From Entoloma clypeatum (Eukaryota; Basidiomycota; Agaricomycetes; Agaricales; Entolomataceae): 64,000 nucleotides of DNA. The notes below the pieces were generated by a model. That model saw only the letters and a list, made by a program, of their open reading frames with translations. It did no database searches and was not told where the DNA came from. The stretch is from assembly GCA_963565915.1 (NCBI GenBank), contig OY751487.1, positions 2,356,001-2,420,000 on the forward strand, written 5' to 3'. The translations under genes and the position numbers were made by a program. Shown here piece by piece: positions 9,923-20,356 of this stretch (its first letter is position 1; each line of letters begins with the position of its first letter).

Positions 9923-10120
9923 CTTGTTAGTCGAGAAGGCCCTGGCAGTCTGAAATGGCGCAGAGTACAATCGTTGAGTTGCTGGGCGGAGGAGGGCCAG
10001 GATGGTTGGTGGGTTGGTGGGGTGGGGGGAAAGGCGCCTTTTATTTGTAACTTACATTACATGTGTCACGTGAGACGACAATGAGACTCGCCCTGTCAAA
10101 ATCGCCATCCCTTCCTTGCC
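9923..10120. promoter_or_regulatory. Divergent promoter between GLR1 and the 10121 gene
   Basis: The two start codons are about 200 bp apart on opposite strands. The palindrome TCACGTGA at 10066-10073 contains the CACGTG core bound by fungal bHLH factors of the Cbf1/Pho4/USF type. A G-rich/C-rich tract (about 9990-10040) lies on the GLR1 side. Confidence 0.5.
9998..10000 (-). promoter_or_regulatory. Candidate CUG start for a mitochondrial GLR1 isoform
   Basis: In frame 26 codons upstream of the GLR1 ATG, CTG sits in a favourable context (A at -3, G at +4). The intervening codons read as LALLRPATQRLYSAPFQTAR followed by AFSTNK: no acidic residue, four Arg, one Lys, several Ser/Thr. No in-frame ATG is available upstream. 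In yeast, GLR1 makes cytosolic and mitochondrial forms from alternative starts, so the role is plausible but unproven. Confidence 0.5.
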
Positions 10121-11719
10121 ATGTCTCCAGATAGCGACCTCCTCGATCCCTCTTCCTCCTCCTCTTCCGTCTCCAGCATTCTCACCCGTCGCATCCGCTT
10201 CGCACCCCTCCCAGATCCTCGCGCCCTTGACAACGACAACGACAACGACAGCGACGTCGCCGACAGCGTACACAGCGACTTCTCAAAGCCAGTCGAGGCC
10301 CTCATCCCCGTCCCAAACTCCCGTCCCTCCTCTCTCTGCTCGTACGACCTCTCCGACCGACCGACCTCCTGCTCCGCCAAGCCCACCGCCCAGCAGCTCC
10401 TCTCCCATCCCCCCACCGCCCATCCCCCTACCTGGTCGAGACCAAAATCCCTCAACCTCTTCCGCCCCTTTCCCTTTAAACGCTCCTCCTCGCCCTCAAC
10501 CGGTTCCCTCACCCCCACTCCCTCTCTCGACTGCCCTACCCCCACAAGTAATTTTTCCAACCCCTCTTCCATCGCTTCTGCTCACATCCTACCCTCAACA
10601 GATGTACCTCGCACCTCTTCCAAGCAAAACGAAACAGCCAGCGGCTGGGGCCTTGGTCTCACCCGTTGGACCAGTGCCGGGTCTCACAACAAGATCGGCG
10701 CGCCCCTTGCCCGCACTCAGAGCACACAATCCTACACCAGCTCTTCCAAAGAAAAAAAGGACAAGCGGCGCATCGCCTCCATCGTCGCCTCCTTTGCCTC
10801 ATCCCCATCTCCCGCTGCCATTCCCCCTTTAAAGAATGGTCGCAAGGGTATTCGCATGCTCAATGGTCGCGTCTATGGTGCCTCAAAGAACCGTCATAAA
10901 AGCCCAAATGCCAATCCTTTTGCAAACATCCGTGACGATGGGCTTGAGTTCGTCGAGTGGGGATACGGCGGTATGGGCAGTGTCCGCGGTGGTCGACACG
11001 CTGGTGTAATAGGAGGCGATGGCGACGAAAAAAACAAACCTCGCACCAGATGGGAGCGCCTCCACAGTCAAGCAGGCGTAGGAGCTGTTAATGAGAGGAA
11101 AACCTCAGGTGAATTCGACGACGGCGACGACGATGGCAGCGGTATGGCATGGTTGAAAAGGCGGAGAGAACAGAGAGAGAAGAAGGAGCAGGAACAACAA
11201 GAAAAGGCCCACAACGAGAAAGCTTGCAACTCTACCCTTCAACAAGAGCCGTCCGACCCTCCTATTGATTCAGGCATCGGCACGCCGCCTGACACCTCTT
11301 TGACCGATCCAGATCCTCAAACCGTAACACTTTCCCCCGTCTTTACTGACACCTCATCCTCAAAAGTCGAGTTGCCTGCTCCGCCGGAACACAACCTGAC
11401 AGCAGTCTCCCTCCCTGCCCAATTTTCCCGACACCGGCGGATTCAAAGTCGAAGCCTTTCCTCAGAAGGTGGTGCACCAACAATCTCGTCCTTCGCTTCT
11501 CTGGTTCCTTCCGCAACCGGCCCTACCTCCGCACCATTGGCGATATCGAAGAGACCCTCTTTCTCAGAATCTGAATATGACTCGGATTCAGAAGAGAGCG
11601 CAGATAAGTGTGGCGACGAGGATGACGAAGACGAGGACGAGGACGAGGACGAGCAAGACGAGATTCAAAGCAAGACGGCGCTAGGGGCCGGTGTCGAGAA
11701 GATTAGTCGACACAATTAG
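10121..11719 (+). CDS. Hypothetical Ser/Pro-rich disordered protein with RRIRF motif
   Basis: 532 residues from one uninterrupted frame; ATG at 10121 is the first in frame. I do not recognise the family. It is almost wholly low complexity: Ser/Pro-rich N-terminal half, basic patch KEKKDKRRIASIVASF at about residues 207-222, a Gly-rich stretch near residues 270-300, charged KRRREQREKKEQEQQEKA around residue 350, and an acidic Asp/Glu tail near 505-520. The short motif LTRRIRFAPLPDPR (21-34) stands out as conserved-looking and contains RIRF, which fits the RVxF docking consensus for protein phosphatase 1. No signal peptide or membrane segment is evident. It shares a divergent promoter with GLR1. 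A second long frame (10116-10832) overlaps it but is a composition artefact. Confidence 0.75.
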   Translation: MSPDSDLLDPSSSSSSVSSILTRRIRFAPLPDPRALDNDNDNDSDVADSVHSDFSKPVEALIPVPNSRPSSLCSYDLSDRPTSCSAKPTAQQLLSHPPTAHPPTWSRPKSLNLFRPFPFKRSSSPSTGSLTPTPSLDCPTPTSNFSNPSSIASAHILPSTDVPRTSSKQNETASGWGLGLTRWTSAGSHNKIGAPLARTQSTQSYTSSSKEKKDKRRIASIVASFASSPSPAAIPPLKNGRKGIRMLNGRVYGASKNRHKSPNANPFANIRDDGLEFVEWGYGGMGSVRGGRHAGVIGGDGDEKNKPRTRWERLHSQAGVGAVNERKTSGEFDDGDDDGSGMAWLKRRREQREKKEQEQQEKAHNEKACNSTLQQEPSDPPIDSGIGTPPDTSLTDPDPQTVTLSPVFTDTSSSKVELPAPPEHNLTAVSLPAQFSRHRRIQSRSLSSEGGAPTISSFASLVPSATGPTSAPLAISKRPSFSESEYDSDSEESADKCGDEDDEDEDEDEDEQDEIQSKTALGAGVEKISRHN

Positions 11720-12509
11720 AGGCTGGTTGATGGACATTGGTTCTCGAGGTAAGGATCAGCACCGCTTAATATAGTGGCTCTTATTCTTTGGCGCTTACTC
11801 GCAAACCCTTCCAGGTACTTATCAAGTTCTCCGATGTCTTGGATCCCGACATAATACTGCCCAGTATATTTTTACAGCAAATTTTTTCGGTCCCATGCGT
11901 TGTTCGGCACCCTCGTGTATCATATCGATTCTTTTGTTTTCGGCTCGAGCCACTCCCTCGTTTCAATCACTCTGCGTGTCGTCGTCTCGCATCAAATGTT
12001 AACTTACAAGCGGCTTCCTCTGCCATGTCCCTACTTGACCTACTTCCAACCTCCAATGGTTCGTCCTACCCCATCATATCTGCTAGTCTGTATCTCTCAA
12101 TCTGTACATTTAGACATTGTCCTACTTTAATCCCTCCTGATAAAAGCCTGGGATATTCTATCTCTCATGTATGAACCTTCATTGGCCTCACCCCAGTAGT
12201 CAGACTGTCCCCATTACATTACCAAATTCCTCAGGTCGCACTGCCCTTTGTCCCAGAGACCCGAGTAGGCAATACAGTTTCCGGCTTTCTTTACCTATCA
12301 TTAAAGATTCACCACATTCCCGAAAGATATGTGTCTCCATTGAAACACATTGTGTGTTGACCAAGTTTGAATAAGATTGGTTCAACCATATAAGCATAAA
12401 TCTAGCACCGCCACAGACTTGTCCCAAGACCTCTCCTCATTTCTGGAGTGTAGTCGTGACATTTGGGGTTTTTCTTTTCGATTTGTTTGCGTTAATCCCT
12501 GAACTCAAC
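11720..12509. other. Intergenic, no gene seen
   Basis: Holds the 3' region of the gene ending at 11719 and the promoter of the next gene. Reading frames here are short and of biased composition. A CT-rich stretch precedes the start at 12510. I see no RNA gene or repeat. Confidence 0.6.
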
Positions 12510-14766
12510 ATGACCCACGGTCGACGTCGTTCGATGCGCAACATCGTTCAAAAATCGCAAGAGCAGTCCCCTCTTTCAACAACTCCCGAAAGTACACCTA
12601 CCGCAGCTGACCCTGAAATGTCGCAAAATACCAAGGATACTTGCCCAGCCTGTACCATATACTCGCCACAAAATCGACCTTCGGTTGGGAAAGAAAACTG
12701 GATACTATGCGATCACTGCAAGACTTGGTATCATTGGAGATGCGCAGGTAGTGGTGGAGATGTCGAGTCAGTCGACAAGTGGTCGGTCTACAATGTTACT
12801 CTTCTCCTTTCACTCCTTGATACCCAGGGCATATATACCTTTATAGGTACTGTAGAGCTTGCTTGGATGCAGACTCAGGACTTTCCATCACATTCAAAGC
12901 ACCCACCCGAAAATCGGTCCGAAAGCGAACCGAACGGGATTACGCAAATCTGAATTTAGGTCTTGAATCGAGCTCCAACCGTTGGGTGCGTGTTCTCGAG
13001 AAGAAGGAGTTCGAAGATGCTCCGTTCAGGAGATTGGAGGGGTCATACGTCGGCCTGCATTGGCTGGAAGAGGATGAAAGTGCTATGACAGAGCCAATAA
13101 TCGTCGAACGACCAGAGGGTTTGGGCATGAAAATGCCGTCAAGTGATTTTACGGTCGACGAGGTCACTGAACTTGTTGGTGAGGATACACCGGTCGAGGT
13201 CATCGGTATGTCATCCGGCTACACAAAACACAGAACACTCACACCAATCAAGATGTCGCTACACAGTCCACGTCGCCTGGATGGACCCTAGGCAAATGGA
13301 CGGAGTACTTTAATCTGGAATCCTCCTCACGAGAGAGAATACGTAACGTCATATCTCTAGAGGTCTCTGGCACAAGACTATCGGATATGATAATACCCCC
13401 AAGGCTAGTCAGAGAATTGGACTGGGTGGAGAATTACTGGCCAAGCACGAGGAAGGGCAAGGGTCATGTCTACCCTAAAGTGCAACTCTATTGTCTCATG
13501 GGTGTTGCTAATGCATGGACGGTGAGTCCCAAATTGCAACTTCCTCTCCTTGTTCATGACTCTCCAGAGGCATAGGATTGGCACATAGATTTTGCGGGTT
13601 CGTCGGTCTACTACCATATTGTACATGGTTCAAAGGTGATGCACCGCAGTCACGGTCCCCCCAGTTTTATTGACATAATCAAGGTCTTTTACTTCATACG
13701 ACCGACCCCTCAAAATCTAGCGGCTTATGAACGATGGTCTGGGACAGAGCTTCAAAATCATCAGTGGTTGGGCGATATGGTCGATGAGGTTTTCAAAGTC
13801 GAATTACATGAGGGTAATACCATGATAATTCCTACCGGGTGGATACATGCCGTTGTAAGCCTCTAAGACTTCTGCATTGCGTTAACCTGACTCCCTGTGC
13901 AGTATACACCTGTGGACACACTCGTATTCGGGGGAAACTTTTTGCACTCTTACAATGTCGCAACACGTATGGCATTGTTGCTCTTAATCTGTAAAATTCT
14001 CTCTCACCGTCGGTCATTATCATTCCAGAACTAAGGGTGCGGAACATAGAAATTGTAACACAAGTTCCCAAGAAATTCAGATTCCCAATGTTTTCAAAGT
14101 ATGAGGCTGATTATCGACAAACGAGCAACACGTTTACTCTATGCTTCTAGGCTTTGTTGGTATGTCGCGGATAAAGTTCTGCGAGACCTTAAACTACCTG
14201 GAGGGACGACAATGTCGGCTCGGGTCCTTGAATCAATGTCAGCTCTGGCAGACTTTCTAGTTTCAGAAGCACGGACTTTGGAACGAGGCAGCGAGCGGGC
14301 GAGAAAGGAAGTGAGGGACCAAATCCCCTCAGATAAGATTAAGGATGCATCAGCGATGGCAAGGGAATTGCGCTGGCGACTGCGGCTTGCGGCAGGATAT
14401 CCCAGCGATGATGAAGGGTCTCAAGAGATTCGTAGAGGCACAAATGCGAACAAACGGAAACGCGCTTCTTCCTCCTCGCCTGCTCTGCAAGACCAATCTG
14501 GGCCATTCAAATACTTCAAGCCGAAAGCTTGGGACAGCGTGACGGAGGAGAAGAAGACGGAGGAAGTGAAAGTTGAGCGGTGGCGAAGACCTGGCGATGG
14601 ACAGAATTGGGCAGAGCAATGGATTGAAGTAAGGGAGGGTGAGGTTGGGAGCGAAGATACAGAGGTGAGGCGCCAGCGCGACGTGGTTGTAAAGATGCGG
14701 AGGACGCCACAGGGAGTGGAAAGACAGCAGATTGAGCGTATAGTGGAACAGTGGATTTGGACTTAG
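12510..14766 (+). CDS. JHD1: JmjC histone demethylase with PHD finger (JHD1/KDM2 type)
   Basis: Fe(II)/2-oxoglutarate-dependent demethylase; family members act on methylated H3K36. Exons 12510-12781, 12847-13205, 13253-13521, 13576-13635, 13684-13854, 13903-13966, 14029-14098, 14151-14766 sum to 1881 nt, 626 residues; all introns are 47-65 bp GT..AG. PHD finger at about 45-95 (CPAC, then [12 protein letters not shown], completed across intron 1 by YCRAC). JmjC core around 290-400: iron ligands H303 and D305 (DWHIDF) and H375 (GWIHAV), with [11 protein letters not shown] between. The C-terminal part ([17 protein letters not shown] onward) is helical, then basic and acidic. Order PHD then JmjC is that of fungal JHD1. 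Confidence 0.88.
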
Positions 14767-14881
14767 TAAAAATTATCATAAGTAGCAGTGTGAGAAAAAC
14801 ATTGAGATGTTGTAGCCATCCTGAGCTTGGTTGCTGCAGGCATCGTCGCCGCCGCCGTCACCGTCACTTTCCAACACACAC

Positions 14882-16410
14882 ATGTCTGTCCACAATCCAA
14901 ATGGCCATGATATTGGGCCTCCCGCGTTAGAGAATCCTTTGTACGCCGCAGCATCAAGCGTCCTAGGAATGGGACCTCCCCCAGCCCCTCCGCCTCCTAA
15001 TTCACTTCCACCCGCTTGCCATTACCCTGGCCCTCATACAGCCTTTGCAAACGGCCCTACGTCGTACACGGGACAGTCGGGACATAGCCCTTACCCTACT
15101 TTATCAACCTCAAGCCTGCCCCAAATTTTCTCCACGACTTCAGACCCACGGGAGACTGAATCTCGACCGCCATTTCAACGCGGTGGCACATCAGTTTCTG
15201 TAGCACCGTCGACCCATAAAAGTAAGGCGGTGGATTTAATTTCGCCGCCCTTCACCAAAGATTATATCGATCAGTATCGCCAGCGAATAAAGGCTGATCC
15301 CGATCCTGAAGCACATTTTCTATACGCGAAATACCTTATTGATGCGGCAAAGCATCTCCGGTCTACCGCCCAGGATCAGCGCGCAGCAAAGAAATACAGC
15401 GAGGTTCTCATCGGTGAATCATTGAAAGTGATTCGGCGTTTGGCTACACAAGGAGAGGCCTACGGCGAAGCTCAGTTCTTCTTGGCTAACTGCCATGGTA
15501 CTGGGGCGCTGGGTCTCCAGGTTGACCATGAGCGGGCTTATCATCTCTATCTACAGGCAGCCAAACAGAATCATGCAGCTGCATCATACCGGGTAGCGGT
15601 TTGCAACGAAATTGGGGCGGGCACAAGGAAAGAACCGACGAGGGCTGCTGCTTTTTATCGCAAGGCTGCATCATTGGGTGATACGCCAGCCATGTATAAG
15701 ATGGGTATGATACTGCTGAATGGTTTGCTGGAGGAGCAGAAGAACCCACGAGAAGCCATCAACTGGCTCAAACGTGCAGCGGAGCAGGCAGATGTGGAAA
15801 ATCCCCATGCTCTCCACGAACTCGCGCTTCTGCATGAGATACCAAACTCGCCTTTGGTCCCTTATGACCCTCTCTATGCAAAAAATCTTTTCACACAAGC
15901 GGCGCAGCTAGGGTATACCCCTTCTCAGTACAAACTAGGGCAATGCTACGAATATGGGTCATTAACATGCCCAGTCGATCCACGAAGATCCATTGCTTGG
16001 TATACGAAAGCGGCAGAGAAGGGAGATCCGGAAGCCGAGCTCGCCCTCAGCGGTTGGTACCTGACTGGAAGCGAGGGCGTTTTGAAGCAAAGCGATTCAG
16101 AGGCGTACCTTTGGGCACGCCGGGCTGCAAACAAAGGACTTAGCAAGGCAGAGTATGCAGTAGGTTACTACGCCGAAGTGGGGATTGGAATAAAGCAAGA
16201 CATCGAGTTTGCGAAGCGATGGTACATGCGTGCGGCCGGTATGTCTGTTTCTAAGGAGCCACCTATAACCTATTGATCTGAATGCTTCTAGCCCAAGGGA
16301 ACAAGCGAGCTATGAACCGCTTGACGGAGATGAAGCGGATGGGGAATAAACGAGCGAACGTTGCGCGACCGACACGACAGCAAGCCAAGGATGAGTGTGT
16401 GATCTCATAG
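14882..16410 (+). CDS. SKT5: Sel1-repeat chitin synthase activator, Skt5/Chs4-like, with CaaX box
   Basis: Skt5/Chs4 proteins activate and localise chitin synthase III at the bud neck or septum. Exons 14882-16238 and 16292-16410 give 491 residues. The N-terminal 110 residues are Pro/Ser-rich and disordered; from about 130 there are tandem Sel1/TPR-like helical repeats (for example YLQAAKQNHAAASYRVAVCN, FYRKAASLGDTPAMYKMG, WYTKAAEKGDPEAELALSG, WARRAANKGLSKAEYAVG). The second exon supplies a basic tail ending KDECVIS, a CaaX prenylation signal as in yeast Skt5. Reading through the intron would instead stop early and lose the CaaX, so splicing decides membrane targeting. ATG at 14882 is the first in frame, 115 bp after JHD1. 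Confidence 0.86.
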
Positions 16411-16563
16411 TCACAGCAATAGTTTTGTAAATCATCATTAGAGTATATTTGCAACAACTCCAATGCCATTTTGAACGAAGATTTGATGCAAATCGGTCAA
16501 GTGTGGGGAGTTCAACGTAGCATTTCGCATCCGTTTTCGTTCCTGTAAAATGAAAATTTCTCT

Positions 16564-16640
16564 ACAGCGGTTCCGGAAATTCATGTCCACGTGTTGTTTT
16601 GTCGAGAAAAATTGTAAAAAATTCAGAAAAATAGAAAAAC
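16564..16640 (+). repeat. Dispersed 75-bp upstream sequence, copy A
   Basis: TTCCGGAAATTC followed by GTCCACGTG and an A-rich run (AAATTGTAAAAA, TTCAGAAAAA) matches 31248-31325 at roughly 80% in the same orientation. In both places an ATG-started frame begins about 146-149 bp after the block starts (16713 and 31394). It may be the terminal or promoter part of one transposon family. Confidence 0.55.
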
Positions 16641-16712
16641 ATCGCGCTGCAGACTACCGACTCTAACTCTTGTTAAAACTGAATCTACAACACTCATTTG
16701 ATACCCTGAGTC

Positions 16713-16936
16713 ATGGAGCAGGTCTCCGATGATGATTCTCACCAATCCTCCACATCCTCCGAAGATGAGCAAGGTGAAGATTGGCCTGGAAGTGCTCCTC
16801 CTTCCCCACCGAGACAATTTTCCCCCATCAGAAACCCTATCCTCCGACAAATCATGGAAGAGCAGGGGTTGTGCCCAGACTTCCTCGATGATCAAGAGGT
16901 TGAGGCAGAAAGTGAAACGGAGCCTTCAATACGCCA
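16713..16936 (+). pseudogene. Truncated acidic ORF cut by g‌ypsy fragment
   Basis: ATG at 16713 opens an acidic Ser-rich frame (about 74 codons, SDDDSHQSSTSSEDEQGEDW near the start, then PPSPPRQFSPIRNP) that runs straight into reverse-strand gypsy sequence at about 16937 and stops at once. I do not recognise it. It may be the 5' end of a host or transposon gene whose remainder was displaced. Confidence 0.4.
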
Positions 16937-18385
16937 GGGTAAATGAAAGCCTTGCATACCGTCTTCTCTGCTCCTTCAAGGAAGTGTCGCCATTCCTCCA
17001 GCACGCAGATTACGGCCAGCATCTCCTTGTCATGAATTTCATAGTTGCGTTCCACTGGGCTAAGGCTTTTGGAATAAAACATGACAGGGTGCCACTTACC
17101 GTCCTCCGACGGTTGGGACAGTACTGCTCCAGTCGCAAAGTCGGAGCTATCTGCTTCGACTCATCACTTCTTGCTCTGGTCGGGGAGGACAAGTATCGGA
17201 GTGGAGGTGATCCTCCGCTTCAGACCTCTGAAGGCCCCCGCTTCCTTGTCGCCCCAGAACCATACACAGCCCTTGGTTGTGAGTCGGAACAGAGGACGTG
17301 CAATGTCGGAGAACCCTTGGATGATAGAAGTTAGTAAATCCAAGGAAGGACTGTACCTCCCACATGTTAGTCGGAGTCGGCCACTCCGACACTCCGGCGA
17401 CCTTGACGGGGTCCATTTCCACATGTCCTTTCTCAATAATAAGGCCAAGGTATTTGATCTGTGTCTGTTTGAATTCACACTTCTCCAGTTTGAGATACAA
17501 TCCTTGTTGTCGGAGCCGCTCTAATACTATGCATGTGATCCTCCGATGCTCCGACAGGTCCGACGTAAAGATGAGAATATCGTCGAGGTAAACACATATG
17601 CCACCTTCAGTAATAAGATCTTGTAGGATATCGTTCATCATAGTCTGAAAGGTTGAAGGGCTATTAGTGAGTCCAAAGAACATTACGAGGGGTTCAAAGA
17701 GTCCCTGATTTGTCCGAAAGGCCGCTTTCCATTCATCTCCGGGCTTGATTCAGACATTATTGTAGCCCCATCAGATATTGAGCTTGGTGAAGTATTGAGC
17801 ATTCTGGAGTTTGTTGACTAGTTCGGAGATGAGCGGAAGAGGGTACTTGTTTTTGATAGTCTTGGAATTCAGTGATTGATAATCCTGAACGAGTCAGAGG
17901 AAACCGTCCTTCTTCTTGATGAAAAAGACCGGAGAGGCCATCGGAGATTTTGAAGGTCCAATCCAACCAGTGGCCAGATTTTCTTCCAAGAATGCATCGA
18001 GTTCCTTCTGTTCCTTCGGAGCGAGCGGATACACCTTGCAACCTGTCGGAGTTGCGTCGGGAATCAGCTCAATGGCATGTGGTCCCATATGCATTCCTCT
18101 GGCAGATTGTCGAAGGAGGTCTTGGAAAATCCATCTTCAAAATCATGTAAGTGATTAGGTACGGAATCACGAAAAGACTTGGGTTTCTGATTTTGGAGGA
18201 ACGCCTCTGATAGGTGTTGTGAGGTAGTTGACAACGCTCGGATGAATTCTGACGTTGGAGGTAGGGCTCCAATGAAGAGGCGATCTCCCTCTTCAAACTT
18301 TGTTGGTCGTCCTCACTTACATCTTCCACCCAAGGGCCTTGTGGGGCCTCCTCCGCTAATCCAGCATCTGGCTTCGGACCCATGT
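16937..18385 (-). pseudogene. Gypsy-2: decayed Ty3/gypsy pol fragment (RT-RNase H)
   Basis: Minus-strand fragments cover the region before RT ([27 protein letters not shown]), RT (FFGLTNSPSTFQTMMNDIL, CVYLDDILIFT) and the start of RNase H ([18 protein letters not shown]). There are frameshifts and several TGA stops where the family has Arg (17750-17752, 17771-17773, 17894-17896). Integrase, gag and LTRs are absent. It is not the same family as Gypsy-1 or Gypsy-4/5. Both edges are abrupt. Confidence 0.85.
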
Positions 18386-18394
18386 GACAAGTGC

Positions 18395-18510
18395 GGATGC
18401 ACAGTCCAGTCCAGTTTTTTCAGACTTTGAGAAAAAAAAAATGAACTGCCAGTCTGCAGTTCATTAATTTTCTGGTCAAAAAACCGGACTGGACTGAACC
18501 CTCAAACACT
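18395..18510. repeat. Hairpin repeat with CAGTCCAGTCC / GGACTGGACTG arms
   Basis: CAGTCCAGTCCAGTTTTTT near 18401 pairs with AAAAAACCGGACTGGACTG near 18479; the inner part (GAACTGC..GCAGTTC) pairs too. The edge CTGAACCCTCAAACACTAG resembles the edge of the CCGGTTT-rich repeat at 43325-43512 (CGAACCTTGAAACACTA). Possibly a hAT-type MITE pair; no target duplication was found. Confidence 0.45.
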
Positions 18511-19159
18511 AGTTACGGCTGTTGGACACGAGGAGTGGGGTTTGTGTGCGAAGAACGGTCTGAGTAGCAGCCATTGGGCGCGACTGGAGGCCATTGGGCA
18601 CAAGTCATGGCAGTTACGCACAATGGAAGCTCTGGTTGGGCACGACTGGCCAGTGGGGGCAAGCCACAGCCGTTGGGCACAAGGAGCAGCGGTTGCAAGT
18701 GGAGGGAGCAAAGGAAGCCTCACAGTTGTGGTGGTAGAGAGTGAATCAGTGACGGCTTTGTTGATTTTTTCAACATTCAATGAAGTCATGTGACTTTTAG
18801 GTTCACTCCATGTTCGGCAAATGTTCAGTTCGGCATCGGCCCAAACCTGAACCCTTATGAGATGTTTGGGTTCCGCCCCAGCCCGAACTGGAACCAAACA
18901 TTAAGGTTCGGTTCAGGTTTGAACCCTGTTTGAAGGGTTCGCCAACCAAACCGTGGCCATTTTAGCAACGTGATCATGCCAAAAGGAGAATGTAGATGAA
19001 AAAACCCAAGGGGCGTCCAACACAGCTGGAGGGGGTTGAACAATGAGGAAGAGATCCAAGCGCAGTCTCAAGCCCGCGCCCATCTCCAGGCAAGTGGATC
19101 ACAATGAGAATGATAAGGAGCCGGCGTGATGCCTGTGTGACTGACTGCAAGGGGGGTGT
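18511..19159. other. Non-coding; degenerate short repeats
   Basis: 18540-18710 contains irregular repeats of a GGCCATTGGGCACAA-like word. 18800-18950 contains GGTTCGGTTCAGGTTTGAACC-like imperfect repeats and inversions. I see no gene; the remainder up to the foldback element is unremarkable. Confidence 0.45.
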
Positions 19160-19167
19160 GGCCGAAG

Positions 19168-20356
19168 CACCTGATCTTTCCACAAACCTAGTCTTATAAT
19201 ACTGGTTGATCTGGTGCCTCAACCAGTTATATTAGCCTTGTTTGTTCTTATCCTCAACACCAGCTCTGGCCAAGTTCCTCACATCACCTGATGTTTATTT
19301 GGCATCAGCGCTCAGCCTCCACTGTGAGCTTGTTAACACATCACCTCGGAGAAACCCTGCCCACCAATCATCAATCCCCATCAACGATGCCTAGGACCCG
19401 TTCCCACCATCTCTCACGGCCTCCGCGACACACCGAACGATGTCTCAGCGGACTCATGCCCCTCCCCACCACCTCCCCTCATCCTCACACCTTCTCTCCA
19501 CCTCCCCCTGCCCTCCTATGCCTCGGACTTCACCCCCCACCATTGTATGAGTATATACACACTAGGTAATGGCATAGGTAGTCTATAATACATCTCTACA
19601 TACATGTAACATCAACACCACCCCACTTCCCTCACCTACATATCTATACTATCATCTATATACATGTATACCTACTCTAATACATAGTGTGATATACTAT
19701 GACTAATTTCCAACCAACCCCCTTGGGCAGAGATGGTTGAATAAGCTAAAAAAGCGGTCAGGGACTGGGGAATGAGGAGGAGCACATACCTCTTCTTCAG
19801 ATACTGGCCTCCCCAGCCAAGGTGTTACATTTGTGTTAGTTATAGAGTATATAGGTGTATAGGGGAAGGTATATGGGCACCCCAGCAAGGGTATAACATG
19901 GTGAAAAGAGCGAAAATATATGTACTCACTTGGGTACATATCATTATCTTATGCCACAGAATTGGTCAGGGCACCTATGTAGGCCTATTCTATGGTATAA
20001 ATAGGTCTCCAAGCGTCGGTAGTACAAGGTTTGCAATGAGTAGATCAGATAGGAAAGTGTAGAAGATGATACAGTTGAATAGCTCATAACACATTGAATT
20101 GAATCTCATAATGCATTGACTTTTATAGGAAATTTGTATTGAATGGTGACCTGAACTTGCCTAATAAGGCTATGCATTATGAGATTTTTTATGCATTATG
20201 AGCTGTTCAACTGTATGTACATCAAAAATACATATTTCACACATATCATTAGTATCTCATGGTAGATAAATATATAGAGACTTGTAGGGGCTGTCTCAGA
20301 TGTATATATACCCATAGCAAAAGACCCCAAAGAGATATGTGAAGTGTGGAAGACAG
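19168..20356 (+). repeat. Left arm of large foldback element
   Basis: Reverse complement of the right arm, with few differences over about 1.05 kb once the MITE at 20072-20213 is removed. Short open frames inside both arms (19291-19569 and its mirror 28935-29234) are not conserved to their ends and are not taken as genes. Confidence 0.85.
20072..20213. mobile_element. 142-bp MITE with TA target duplication
   Basis: Ends CAGTTGAATAGCTCATAA and TTATGAGCTGTTCAACTG are inverted repeats, and TA flanks both sides (20070-20071, 20214-20215). The mirror arm of the foldback element has the empty site: its reverse complement reads GAAGATGGTATGTACATC with a single TA. Tc1/mariner-type MITE. A second inner pair (ATCTCATAATGCAT) extends the hairpin. 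Confidence 0.88.

Noticed and set aside
10116..10832. Second long Pro/Ser-rich frame overlapping the 10121 gene
   Set aside because: Low-complexity CT-rich DNA keeps several frames open; the 532-codon frame is longer and has the conserved-looking motif.
11788..12174. 128-codon frame downstream of the 10121 gene
   Set aside because: Biased composition, no family pattern; the position fits 3' untranslated and promoter sequence.
19291..19569. 93-codon frame in the left foldback arm, mirrored at 28935-29234
   Set aside because: The two copies diverge after a frameshift and have unlike C-termini, so they are explained by the repeated DNA, not by a gene.
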